This document shows, in pieces, positions 1 to 6,960 of a stretch of DNA of 32,747 nt. Source of the DNA: UBA9732 sp963621975 (GTDB taxonomy: Bacteria > Spirochaetota > Spirochaetia > Sphaerochaetales > Sphaerochaetaceae); the NCBI GenBank assembly GCA_963621975.1, contig CAVFGI010000021.1, positions 1 through 32,747 of the forward strand. The letters run 5' to 3'. Each line of letters starts with the position of its first letter. Positions within the stretch are counted from its first letter, which is position 1. The notes under the pieces were generated by a model that was given only the letters and a program-made list of their open reading frames with translations, searched no databases and was not told where the DNA came from. Both the position numbers and the translations under genes were made by a program.

Positions 1-90
1 CGGCTGTAAGTACATTTTATGTCTTAAATGAAGCAATTTTTGCAAATTGTGACATCAAGAGACAAGAAAACTGCAAAAAAGGAGCTAGCT

Positions 91-1449
91 TTATTCGTTT
101 TTCATGGTTTCTGGTTGGCGGGTGTTTTCAAGGACATCGCGCCACAAGGAGCTTTCCGTGTTGACTTTATTGCGTGATGAGATAGCCACTTTGATTGGCA
201 TATTCACAAAGCGGTTGTTCATCATGGTCGTGAGCACGGCAGTCTTCCCAGCCATTGCAGCGTGTACAGCATGAGCTCCCAAGCGCGCGCAGTAGATGGA
301 GTCGTAGCTATCAGCCGGAGCACTTCTGATTATGTAGCTAGGGTCAATGTACTTGACATTTACTTCCATGCCATCTTCTTTGAAATACCTGCAGATTTCT
401 TCTTTCAAGAATAGCCCGATATCGTTGTATTTTATGTTGCCAGAAGGATCTGTCTCTCCAGTTTTAGGCAATAACTCTTGCCCTGCGCCCTCTGCAACCA
501 GGATGACAGCATGGCCACGGTCCTGCAAGCGTTTTTTTAAGTGGGTCAAAAGGCCATTATCTCCGCGCAGGTCAAACGGATTTTCAGGAATGAGGCAGAA
601 GTTGACATCGCTTTGGGCCAAGGAGGTCTTTGCAGCGATAAATCCGCTTTCGCGGCCCATGACTTTAACAAGGCCAATGCCGTTAATGGAATTTTTGGCC
701 TCAATGTGAGCACCACGAACAACAGGAACAGCCATTGAGACAGCAGTGTCAAATCCAAAGGAGGTTTGGATGAAGGCAAGGTCGTTGTCTATAGTCTTTG
801 GAATACCCACAACGGCAATTTTTAGACCACGGCGAGAGACTTCTTTTGCTATGTCTGCAGCACCACGAAGAGTGCCGTCGCCACCTATGGTGAAAAGCAT
901 GTTGACATTCATGCGTTCAAGGGTATCTACAATGTCGCTAGTTTGGTTACCGCCACCGCGTGCACTACCAAGAATGGTACCACCTTTTTCTTGAATATCG
1001 TCAACGTTATCGGGATTAAGCTTGATGATGGGGAACTTGGAGGTGGGGAGCAGACCTTGGTAGCCGTATGGAATGCCACTGATTTGGCGGACCCCGTACC
1101 TATACCACAGGCAGCGGACGATTGCACGGATGACGTTGTTAAGTCCGGGGCAGATGCCTCCACAGGTACAGATTGCTGCGTGGACGTGGATAGGGTTGAA
1201 GTAAATCATCTGGCGGGGGCCTGCGACCTCTACTAGTTCTGTTCTTGCGGGGGCGTAGGAGCCGTCTTCTAGGCGTATGGTTTCAAGACTGCTACAAATG
1301 CGTTCGTCGTCTGGGACATAGTTTGCAATGCCGTCCCCATAGACGTGGCTCATGATTATTGGAGATGGGATTTTGGCCTCTCCTAGCTTCTCAACGGTGT
1401 AGTCAAGTTTTGGTGTTCCATTAACTAATACGGAATCTTCACTCTGCAT
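91..1449 (-). CDS. pfkA: 6-phosphofructokinase, clade X type (probably ATP-dependent)
   Basis: Phosphorylates fructose 6-phosphate to fructose 1,6-bisphosphate in cytoplasmic glycolysis. The start is set at 1449, where the minus strand has a GGAGGG ribosome site about 8 nt upstream. An in-frame ATG at 1491 has no such site. The protein is 452 aa. An N-terminal extension of about 90 residues precedes the catalytic core, as in trypanosome, plant and some spirochaete enzymes. Visible motifs are GGICPG (97-102), GGDGT (189-193) and PKTIDND (217-223). The Gly in GGDG is what ATP-using enzymes carry (PPi enzymes have Asp). The Lys in PKTIDND is usually linked to PPi enzymes, but it is also present in the ATP-dependent clade X kinases, so I infer ATP as donor. 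It lies 97 nt downstream of era on the same strand and could be cotranscribed. Older annotation might call it a PPi-PFK. Confidence 0.93.
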   Translation of the reverse strand: MQSEDSVLVNGTPKLDYTVEKLGEAKIPSPIIMSHVYGDGIANYVPDDERICSSLETIRLEDGSYAPARTELVEVAGPRQMIYFNPIHVHAAICTCGGICPGLNNVIRAIVRCLWYRYGVRQISGIPYGYQGLLPTSKFPIIKLNPDNVDDIQEKGGTILGSARGGGNQTSDIVDTLERMNVNMLFTIGGDGTLRGAADIAKEVSRRGLKIAVVGIPKTIDNDLAFIQTSFGFDTAVSMAVPVVRGAHIEAKNSINGIGLVKVMGRESGFIAAKTSLAQSDVNFCLIPENPFDLRGDNGLLTHLKKRLQDRGHAVILVAEGAGQELLPKTGETDPSGNIKYNDIGLFLKEEICRYFKEDGMEVNVKYIDPSYIIRSAPADSYDSIYCARLGAHAVHAAMAGKTAVLTTMMNNRFVNMPIKVAISSRNKVNTESSLWRDVLENTRQPETMKNE

Positions 1450-1464
1450 GCTGGCCCTCCGGTA

Positions 1465-1486
1465 ACTGAAATATAACTGAAATATA
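1465..1486. repeat. 11-bp perfect tandem repeat (2 copies)
   Basis: ACTGAAATATA occurs twice head to tail, immediately upstream of the phosphofructokinase ribosome site. On the minus strand each copy contains TATATT, which could act as a -10 element, but I see no convincing -35. It may simply be AT-rich slippage. Confidence 0.6.
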
Positions 1487-1546
1487 ATCAAATATTGTAT
1501 GGGATTCTAGTAACTTTAAAAGTTTTTCAAAAAACCTCATTAAAAC

Positions 1547-2437
1547 TCATTTAGTTTCACAGAATACCTTCTTGAGTATTGTCTCGTTGGTCTTCCATTT
1601 TCCGTTGACTCTAACACGAATGTCTAGTTCTAGCTTTGACTGTGGGAATATCTTTTTGATGTCCTTAAATGCTGCAACACGTATGTTTTTTATGTTACTA
1701 CCGCCTTTTCCTACCATTATTCCTTTTTGGCTTTCTCTTTCAACTGTGATAAAGGCTCTTATCCAAACCTTGCCTTCTTCTTCATTGTATTCGAGATCTG
1801 CCACTTCTACCATGATTGCGTGAGGAATTTCTTGGCTGACAGAATTCATGGCTTTTTCTCTAATGATTTCTGAGATGCGAAACTCTAGGTTTTGGTCTGT
1901 ACGAGCGTTTTCATCGTACATGAGAGGGCCTTCTGGAGCGTGTTTGAATAGTTCAATGAGGATTTCGTCTACGCCTTGGTCCTCTAGGGCGGACGTGACA
2001 AGGATAGGGCGGCCAGGCATGTGGCTCTTTAGATATTCACTAGCACTATCTATTTGCTGTTGGCTTAAAATGTCTTTTTTGTTTATGCAACAGATTACTG
2101 GGACAGAAAGGCCACTGAGCATATAGGAGATAGCATCTTCTTCCATTCCTGGTGTACGAGTTGCATCTACAAGGTATAGGACAGAGTCTGTTTCTTCCAG
2201 CGAGGAGGTTGCAATTTCTTGCATGCGTTTGTTAAATCTTTTATCTGAGAGATGATAGCCCGGAGTGTCTGTAAAAATGAGCTGTCCACGAGAATCTGTA
2301 TAAATACCACGGATTGCGTTTCGTGTGGTTTGTGGCGTAGGCGAGGTGATTGAGACTTTTGACTCACATATGGTGTTTACCAGTGTGGATTTTCCAGAGG
2401 AAGGTCTTCCTATTATTGCAACTGAAGCACATTTCAT
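1547..2437 (-). CDS. era: GTPase Era
   Basis: Essential GTPase that binds the 3' end of 16S rRNA and assists 30S subunit maturation. At 296 aa it has the usual family length. G1 is GRPSSGKS (10-17), G3 is DTPG (57-60), G4 is NKKD (119-122) and a G5-like TSA follows near 148. A C-terminal KH domain with GKGG (243-246) supplies RNA binding. The start at 2437 is only nine residues before the P-loop, as expected for Era, although the ribosome site before it is poor. It is divergent from the clpP paralogue at 2514 and upstream of phosphofructokinase on the same strand. Identity is secure. Confidence 0.97.
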   Translation of the reverse strand: MKCASVAIIGRPSSGKSTLVNTICESKVSITSPTPQTTRNAIRGIYTDSRGQLIFTDTPGYHLSDKRFNKRMQEIATSSLEETDSVLYLVDATRTPGMEEDAISYMLSGLSVPVICCINKKDILSQQQIDSASEYLKSHMPGRPILVTSALEDQGVDEILIELFKHAPEGPLMYDENARTDQNLEFRISEIIREKAMNSVSQEIPHAIMVEVADLEYNEEEGKVWIRAFITVERESQKGIMVGKGGSNIKNIRVAAFKDIKKIFPQSKLELDIRVRVNGKWKTNETILKKVFCETK

Positions 2438-2513
2438 AGCTAAAGTATATTAAAGTATGTTGTAGATTGCCAAGTGTGGGAATAACTGCTATTTTTAGGG
2501 GTGGAGGAACAAG

Positions 2514-3128
2514 ATGAATAGATTTGCATTGGAAGATAAATTTAAAGATCAAGAAGAGAAGGAAGAGAAAGCCGGTAAAGCTCCAGAGAATGCTGGACAG
2601 TATGACAAGTTACTAAAGACCCGCTCTCTTTTTCTGACAGGCGAGATTAACATGGAAATGGCCGATAAGTTTATCAAGGATCTAGTTGTTCTTGATTCAG
2701 AGAGCCAAGATCCAATTAAAGTTTATATTAACTCTCCTGGTGGCGATGTAAATTCCGGTTTTGCTATCTATGATATGATTAGATTCATCTCTTCCCCTGT
2801 AATTCTCATTGGCATGGGCCTTGTGGCAAGCGCAGCTTCATTGGTACTTTTGGCCGTCCCTGCAGAAAGGAGAATTGGTCTTGAGAATTCTTCTTTTCTA
2901 ATTCACCAGCCACTAAGCGAGATGCGCGGCAACGCCACAGATATTGAAATTCACGCAATCCAGCTTGAAAAAATTAAAGAAAGAATCAACGAGATTATTG
3001 CAAAGGCCACAGGAAAGGCCATTGAAGATGTAGCAAAAGACACAGACAGAGATCACTGGCTTGATGCGCAGCAAGCAATTTCTTACGGACTTATTAGTCG
3101 CATAGTCTCCTTCAAGGCCGATATCTAA
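2514..3128 (+). CDS. clpP: ClpP-family serine protease, second paralogue (ClpP2-like)
   Basis: Cytoplasmic ATP-dependent protease subunit of 204 aa, starting behind a clear GGAGG. The catalytic triad is intact by alignment with the second ClpP in this window: Ser106 (in VAS), His131 (in IHQP) and Asp180 (in DRD). The nucleophile segment MGLVASAAS differs from the usual GQTASMAA. A charged, Lys/Glu-rich N-terminal extension of about 30 residues replaces the usual short leader. It has no Clp ATPase next to it and stands alone, divergent from era. It probably forms its own or a mixed ring with ClpP1, as in other bacteria with two ClpPs; this is inference. An inactive ClpR is unlikely given the triad. 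The stop codon lies inside a 13-bp tandem duplication. Confidence 0.92.
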   Translation: MNRFALEDKFKDQEEKEEKAGKAPENAGQYDKLLKTRSLFLTGEINMEMADKFIKDLVVLDSESQDPIKVYINSPGGDVNSGFAIYDMIRFISSPVILIGMGLVASAASLVLLAVPAERRIGLENSSFLIHQPLSEMRGNATDIEIHAIQLEKIKERINEIIAKATGKAIEDVAKDTDRDHWLDAQQAISYGLISRIVSFKADI

Positions 3129-3139
3129 GGCCGATATCT
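3114..3139. repeat. 13-bp tandem duplication spanning the clpP2 stop codon
   Basis: AAGGCCGATATCT is present twice head to tail without mismatch. The first copy runs into the TAA stop at 3126-3128 and the second lies wholly downstream. It looks like a recent slippage or duplication event with no effect on the protein. Confidence 0.9.
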
Positions 3140-3148
3140 AAGACTAGT

Positions 3149-4162
3149 TTATTCTAATAGCACCCACACGGGTAAATGGTCAGAAACTCCCTTTAGTAAG
3201 GCAAGCTCCCAAGCGTTGGGCTTGTCGTCGCTTGTTCTAATAATTCCCTGAAATACGACCCCAGATTTTACATATTCAAGTCCCGTACCATCATTGCCCT
3301 CTTGTGATATGAGAATGTTGTCATAACATTTCCAGTGGTTGTTGTAATAATAAGAGCCATTTGGCCACATGTTTTGGCTTGTATCTAACCAAGGGCAGTA
3401 CCAAAGTCCGTTAGAAAAAGTTCCAGAAACTTTGAGAGGTGCAGAAACTGATGAAAAGCGAGACATTGTATTGTCTACCCAACATTCTTCGTTAAAGTCT
3501 CCACAAACAAGTATTAGACACCCGGGATTGTTGCTTTTAATTTCTGTTGTCACTTGAGCTACTACTTTTGCAGCCTTTAGCCTCATTGGAGATGTTTCTG
3601 TTTCTCCTCCTATATTTGATTTTAAATGTAGCGAAAGAAGGTATAATTTACCACTATTGGTATTAATTTCTACCTCAAGTATAGGTCTGAGGCTATCATC
3701 AGTCTTGTGGAGCTTTGCATTAATAATTTCTAACGAACTAACAACTGCTGTTCCAATTGAACCAGAAGGGGCTGAAGCAAATGCATACCAAGACAGTCTC
3801 TTTGTTCTTAGTTTTTTCTGAGACAGCAAGCCTTCAATTGCGTTAGTGTTTTCAATTTCGTTCAAAACTATGATGTAGTCATTTGCCTTTGGTAGGTAGT
3901 CTATCACTTGAGCTGTGTTAGTAAGTCTGAGGTTGTAGCTTTTTGTGTTCCAACCACTTGAACTTTGATATTCACTGTATTCTGTACCATTATCAATATC
4001 ATCAAAAAGATTTTGAACATTCCAAGATGCAACACAAATTGATGTTTTAGAGCCAAAAGAAGAACTAGATGTTCCATTTTCTGGATTCAGCTGACATGAA
4101 AACGATAACAAAAGAGGTAAGGCCAACAGAAGGAGAAGAATTACAATATTTTTTCTACACAT
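3149..4162 (-). CDS. Endonuclease/exonuclease/phosphatase-fold lipoprotein
   Basis: Predicted exported lipoprotein of 337 aa with a metal-dependent phosphodiesterase (EEP) fold. A hydrophobic signal segment (about 5-20) ends in LSFSC with Cys23, which fits the loose lipobox seen in spirochaetes. EEP motifs follow in order: SWNVQNLFD (46-54), a LNEIEN-type metal-binding Glu segment near 100, LHLKSN, CGDFNEE and a C-terminal SDHLPVW containing the catalytic Asp-His pair. The start has a GGAGG site 8 nt upstream. The natural substrate is unknown; family members act on nucleic acids, phospholipids or phosphoinositides. An extracytoplasmic nuclease or phosphatase role is the most that can be said. 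It is convergent with clpP2 and divergent from gcvT. Confidence 0.85.
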   Translation of the reverse strand: MCRKNIVILLLLLALPLLLSFSCQLNPENGTSSSSFGSKTSICVASWNVQNLFDDIDNGTEYSEYQSSSGWNTKSYNLRLTNTAQVIDYLPKANDYIIVLNEIENTNAIEGLLSQKKLRTKRLSWYAFASAPSGSIGTAVVSSLEIINAKLHKTDDSLRPILEVEINTNSGKLYLLSLHLKSNIGGETETSPMRLKAAKVVAQVTTEIKSNNPGCLILVCGDFNEECWVDNTMSRFSSVSAPLKVSGTFSNGLWYCPWLDTSQNMWPNGSYYYNNHWKCYDNILISQEGNDGTGLEYVKSGVVFQGIIRTSDDKPNAWELALLKGVSDHLPVWVLLE

Positions 4163-4269
4163 AATATGCCTCCATTTATTAATACAAAAGAAAAATCATT
4201 TTTATTTAGATTTTGTTGAAAGTGTTATAAGATTGAAGATGAATTCGCATGTGAACATGGAGGAGAGAA

Positions 4270-5391
4270 GTGCACACAACACCTATTTATGAAGCTTATA
4301 AAAACTATGAAGGAGTTAAACTCATAGACTTTGGAGGCTGGGATCTTCCGGTGAACTTTAAATCTGGAATTATTGCAGAGCATAACGCTGTAAGAGCTAC
4401 AGCTGGTATGTTTGATGTTTCTCACATGGGTGAATGTCTAGTGGAAGGACCCGGAGCTAGAGCCTTTTTGGATAGTCTAGTTACAAACGATGTTTCTACT
4501 CAGCCTGTGGGCAGAGCACTTTACGCAATCATGTGTTATGAAAACGGAACATGCGTGGACGACTTGATTTTATATTGCCTTAAAGAAGACCTCTTCTTTG
4601 TGGTTATGAATGCTTCTAACGTTGAGAAAGATTTAGCATGGATAATGTCCCATAAGCCCACTAATGATGTAAAAATTACAGATTTAAGCGCTAAAACGGC
4701 ACAGATTGCCGTTCAAGGACCTACTGCGGTGGACTTTGTAGGTAAGCTAATTCCACAGGCTAGAGAGCTTGGATTTTTTGGCCTTGATTACACTTTAGGT
4801 GTTCTTGGAAAAAAGTGCATTGTTGGAAGAACAGGTTACACAGGAGAAGATGGTTTTGAAATTTATTGCGCTGCAGAAGATGGGCCAGAACTTTGGAATG
4901 CTTTTTATGAAATGGGAGTTACACCTTGTGGTCTTGGTGCTCGCGACACTTTGAGACTTGAAGCCAAACTGCCGTTGTATGGGCATGAAATATCGGACAG
5001 TATTACACCACTTGAGGCTAACTTGGGAACGTTTGTAAAACTGGACAAGAGTGCTGATTTCATTGGCAAAGCAGCTCTAATAAAGCAACAAGAAGAGGGA
5101 ATTGCACGTTCTTTGCGTGGTTTTGAGATGGTTGAGGGCGGTGTGGCTCGTAATGGTTATCCTGTGCTGGTGTCTGGCAGAGAGGTTGGCTATGTGACAA
5201 GTGGATGCAAGAGCCCTACGCTGGATAAATTTGTGGGCTATGCTCTAATGGAGCGTAAAACAGGCTTGAAATTTGGCGATACAATTGAGGTTGTCATCCA
5301 TGGCAAGCCAAAGAAGGCTGTTTTGGTCAAAACCCCGTTCTACAAGAGGGGCAAGCGGAACGATAATAACGATAATATTGTAAAGGCTTAA
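4270..5391 (+). CDS. gcvT: Glycine cleavage system T protein (aminomethyltransferase)
   Basis: Transfers the one-carbon unit of the lipoyl-bound aminomethyl group to tetrahydrofolate, releasing ammonia. The 373-aa protein shows the family landmarks: the GGWDLPV segment near the N terminus, VSHMGE, the DDLILY segment with the folate-contacting Asp, GRTGYTGEDGFE, and GLGARDTLRLEA. The start is a GTG at 4270 preceded by GGAGGAGAG. The nearby ATG at 4257 is in another frame. No gcvH or gcvP lies in the window, so the partner genes must be elsewhere. The C terminus carries a short basic/Asn-rich tail. It is followed after 48 nt by the polysaccharide export gene, probably a separate function. Confidence 0.95.
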   Translation: MHTTPIYEAYKNYEGVKLIDFGGWDLPVNFKSGIIAEHNAVRATAGMFDVSHMGECLVEGPGARAFLDSLVTNDVSTQPVGRALYAIMCYENGTCVDDLILYCLKEDLFFVVMNASNVEKDLAWIMSHKPTNDVKITDLSAKTAQIAVQGPTAVDFVGKLIPQARELGFFGLDYTLGVLGKKCIVGRTGYTGEDGFEIYCAAEDGPELWNAFYEMGVTPCGLGARDTLRLEAKLPLYGHEISDSITPLEANLGTFVKLDKSADFIGKAALIKQQEEGIARSLRGFEMVEGGVARNGYPVLVSGREVGYVTSGCKSPTLDKFVGYALMERKTGLKFGDTIEVVIHGKPKKAVLVKTPFYKRGKRNDNNDNIVKA

Positions 5392-5439
5392 GAATTCCAT
5401 TAGAATTCAAGATACTTTCATTTTTTGGAGGGTTTTAGA

Positions 5440-6948
5440 ATGGGGAGAAATTTACGCCTTTGTGCTTTGATTATAGTTTTGATTCTTGGACTTGCAAGCG
5501 CTCAAGTATTTGCAGATGGCTTGTTTGTGCAATCTCCACTGTATCCAAATGATGTAGATTACTCGTATAGCGCACAGTTGGGGCTTTCTAGCACGTCTCT
5601 TGAAATCCCTTCTAGCCCAGTTCTCTTGGCTCTTGGAGATGTCTCTTACCCGGTTACTCCAGGGGATTCGTTCAAGCTAGTTTATTCTGATGGCAAGAAT
5701 TACATTACACTTTCCCTACAGGCCGATAGCGTTTGCAAGGTTTCTATTCCATCAATTGGTAGTATTGATGCCAAGAGCTTAACCTTTAGTGAATTTAAGA
5801 CAAAGGTAGAAGATTTAGTTTCAACTTATTATCCGTATTCATCTCCACAACTTACTTTGACAGGTTGCGGACTTTTTTCTGTAAAGGTTTCCGGTGAAGT
5901 TTATTACACAACACAAGTTACAGCTTGGGGTTTAAGCAGACTATCTGATTTGGCTTATCTTGCAGACAATTATGCTTCAACACGAGAAGTTCAAATTTCT
6001 TTCAGTAATGGTGAAACCAAGAGTTATGACTTATATAAGGCTTTAAAAAAAGGCGATTTAAGTCAGAATCCTTTGCTTGAACCAGGATGTGAAGTTAAGT
6101 TCTTGAAGGCGGAAAAAACAGTTAGTGTAAGTGGTGCCGTTAAGAAAGAAGGTGTTTATCAAACTCTTGAAGGCGAAACCTTGGGGACATTGGTTAATAA
6201 CTACTGCGAAGGTTTATTTAATTATGCCGACACAAACTCAATAACAGTCACCAACTATGTTGACGGTTCGTACAGCGCCGTTACTTTGTCTACAAACTGG
6301 GAAGAATATGAGATTAAGGATGGAGATGTAATATCCTTTGGTTCCTCAAATCAAGCAATGCCATATGTAACTATCACTGGGGCTATAACAGCAAGTAGTG
6401 CAGGAAGCATTTCTTCATCTATTGCTAACAAAGTGTTGTACAGCTTTGTTCCTGGTGAGACAGTGCAACAACTTATCAGAAATATCTCCAATATGCTTGT
6501 GGCTTCTAGTGACACGGATGAAATTTACATAATCCGTGATGGTCAAAAGATTTCTGTAAGTGGTCAGGATACTCTGACCTCTGACGGCAAAGGAGACATT
6601 GAGCTTCAACAGGGAGATACAGTTGTCATCCCATTCTCACAGCTTTTTGTTACTGTAAATGGTGCTGTAAACAATCCTGGCAATTATGCTTATGTTCCAG
6701 ATAGAACAATTGAATATTACATTAATTTGGCGGGTGGTTATTCGTCCAATGCAAGAACAGATAAACAGGTAGATGTTTTTGATAAAGATGGAAACAGAGT
6801 TAAGAAGGTAGAGACTGTTGATGCTCAAAGTACAATCACAGTTGTTAAAAGTACGTTTAGCACGGATTTGGCGTTGACGGTATCAATTTTGAGTATTGTA
6901 ACTTCTGTTTTGACGATTATCACCGGAATTACTAACTTAGTTAAATAG
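5440..6948 (+). CDS. Polysaccharide export protein with SLBB domains (Wza/OPX-like)
   Basis: Exported protein of 502 aa that probably forms or gates the outer part of a capsule or exopolysaccharide exit path. The start at 5440 follows GGAGGG; an in-frame TTG at 5425 is less likely. A signal peptide is visible, with likely cleavage after VFA (residue 25). A Poly_export-type segment (about 55-150, PVTPGD...VKVSGEV) follows. Repeated SLBB modules come next, marked by VSGAVKKEGVY (about 225), VTITGAI (about 305) and VNGAVNNPGNYAYV (about 405). A hydrophobic C-terminal helix (about 475-497) may anchor it in a membrane. It is 12 nt upstream of the Wzz/kinase gene, and this pair is the classic export module. 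No polymerase or glycosyltransferases are adjacent. Confidence 0.88.
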   Translation: MGRNLRLCALIIVLILGLASAQVFADGLFVQSPLYPNDVDYSYSAQLGLSSTSLEIPSSPVLLALGDVSYPVTPGDSFKLVYSDGKNYITLSLQADSVCKVSIPSIGSIDAKSLTFSEFKTKVEDLVSTYYPYSSPQLTLTGCGLFSVKVSGEVYYTTQVTAWGLSRLSDLAYLADNYASTREVQISFSNGETKSYDLYKALKKGDLSQNPLLEPGCEVKFLKAEKTVSVSGAVKKEGVYQTLEGETLGTLVNNYCEGLFNYADTNSITVTNYVDGSYSAVTLSTNWEEYEIKDGDVISFGSSNQAMPYVTITGAITASSAGSISSSIANKVLYSFVPGETVQQLIRNISNMLVASSDTDEIYIIRDGQKISVSGQDTLTSDGKGDIELQQGDTVVIPFSQLFVTVNGAVNNPGNYAYVPDRTIEYYINLAGGYSSNARTDKQVDVFDKDGNRVKKVETVDAQSTITVVKSTFSTDLALTVSILSIVTSVLTIITGITNLVK

Positions 6949-6960
6949 GATGGGTGGATT

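Noticed and set aside
1..90. Partial gene at the left edge
   Set aside because: No frame in the first 90 bases shows a recognisable protein; only an AT-rich small inverted repeat (CAATTT/AAATTG) is present.
943..1236. Plus-strand open frame antisense to phosphofructokinase
   Set aside because: It lies wholly inside a well-supported gene on the other strand and has no recognisable domain or ribosome site.
1501..1546. Terminator between era and phosphofructokinase
   Set aside because: The AGGTTTT/AAAACTT pairing is weak and AT-only at its core, so I do not call a terminator; cotranscription remains possible.
2514..3128. Inactive ClpR-type subunit
   Set aside because: Ser106, His131 and Asp180 align with the triad of the other ClpP, so loss of activity is not supported.
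4257..4259. ATG as the gcvT start
   Set aside because: It is in a different reading frame from GcvT; the GTG at 4270 has the proper spacing to GGAGGAG and the right N terminus.
4163..4269. Glycine riboswitch before gcvT
   Set aside because: The gap is about 100 nt, AT-rich, and shows none of the paired GC-rich stems of a glycine aptamer.
5392..5412. Two GAATTC sites as a regulatory inverted repeat before the export gene
   Set aside because: The pairing is short and AT-rich, and the similarity is explained by the same 6-bp palindrome occurring twice.
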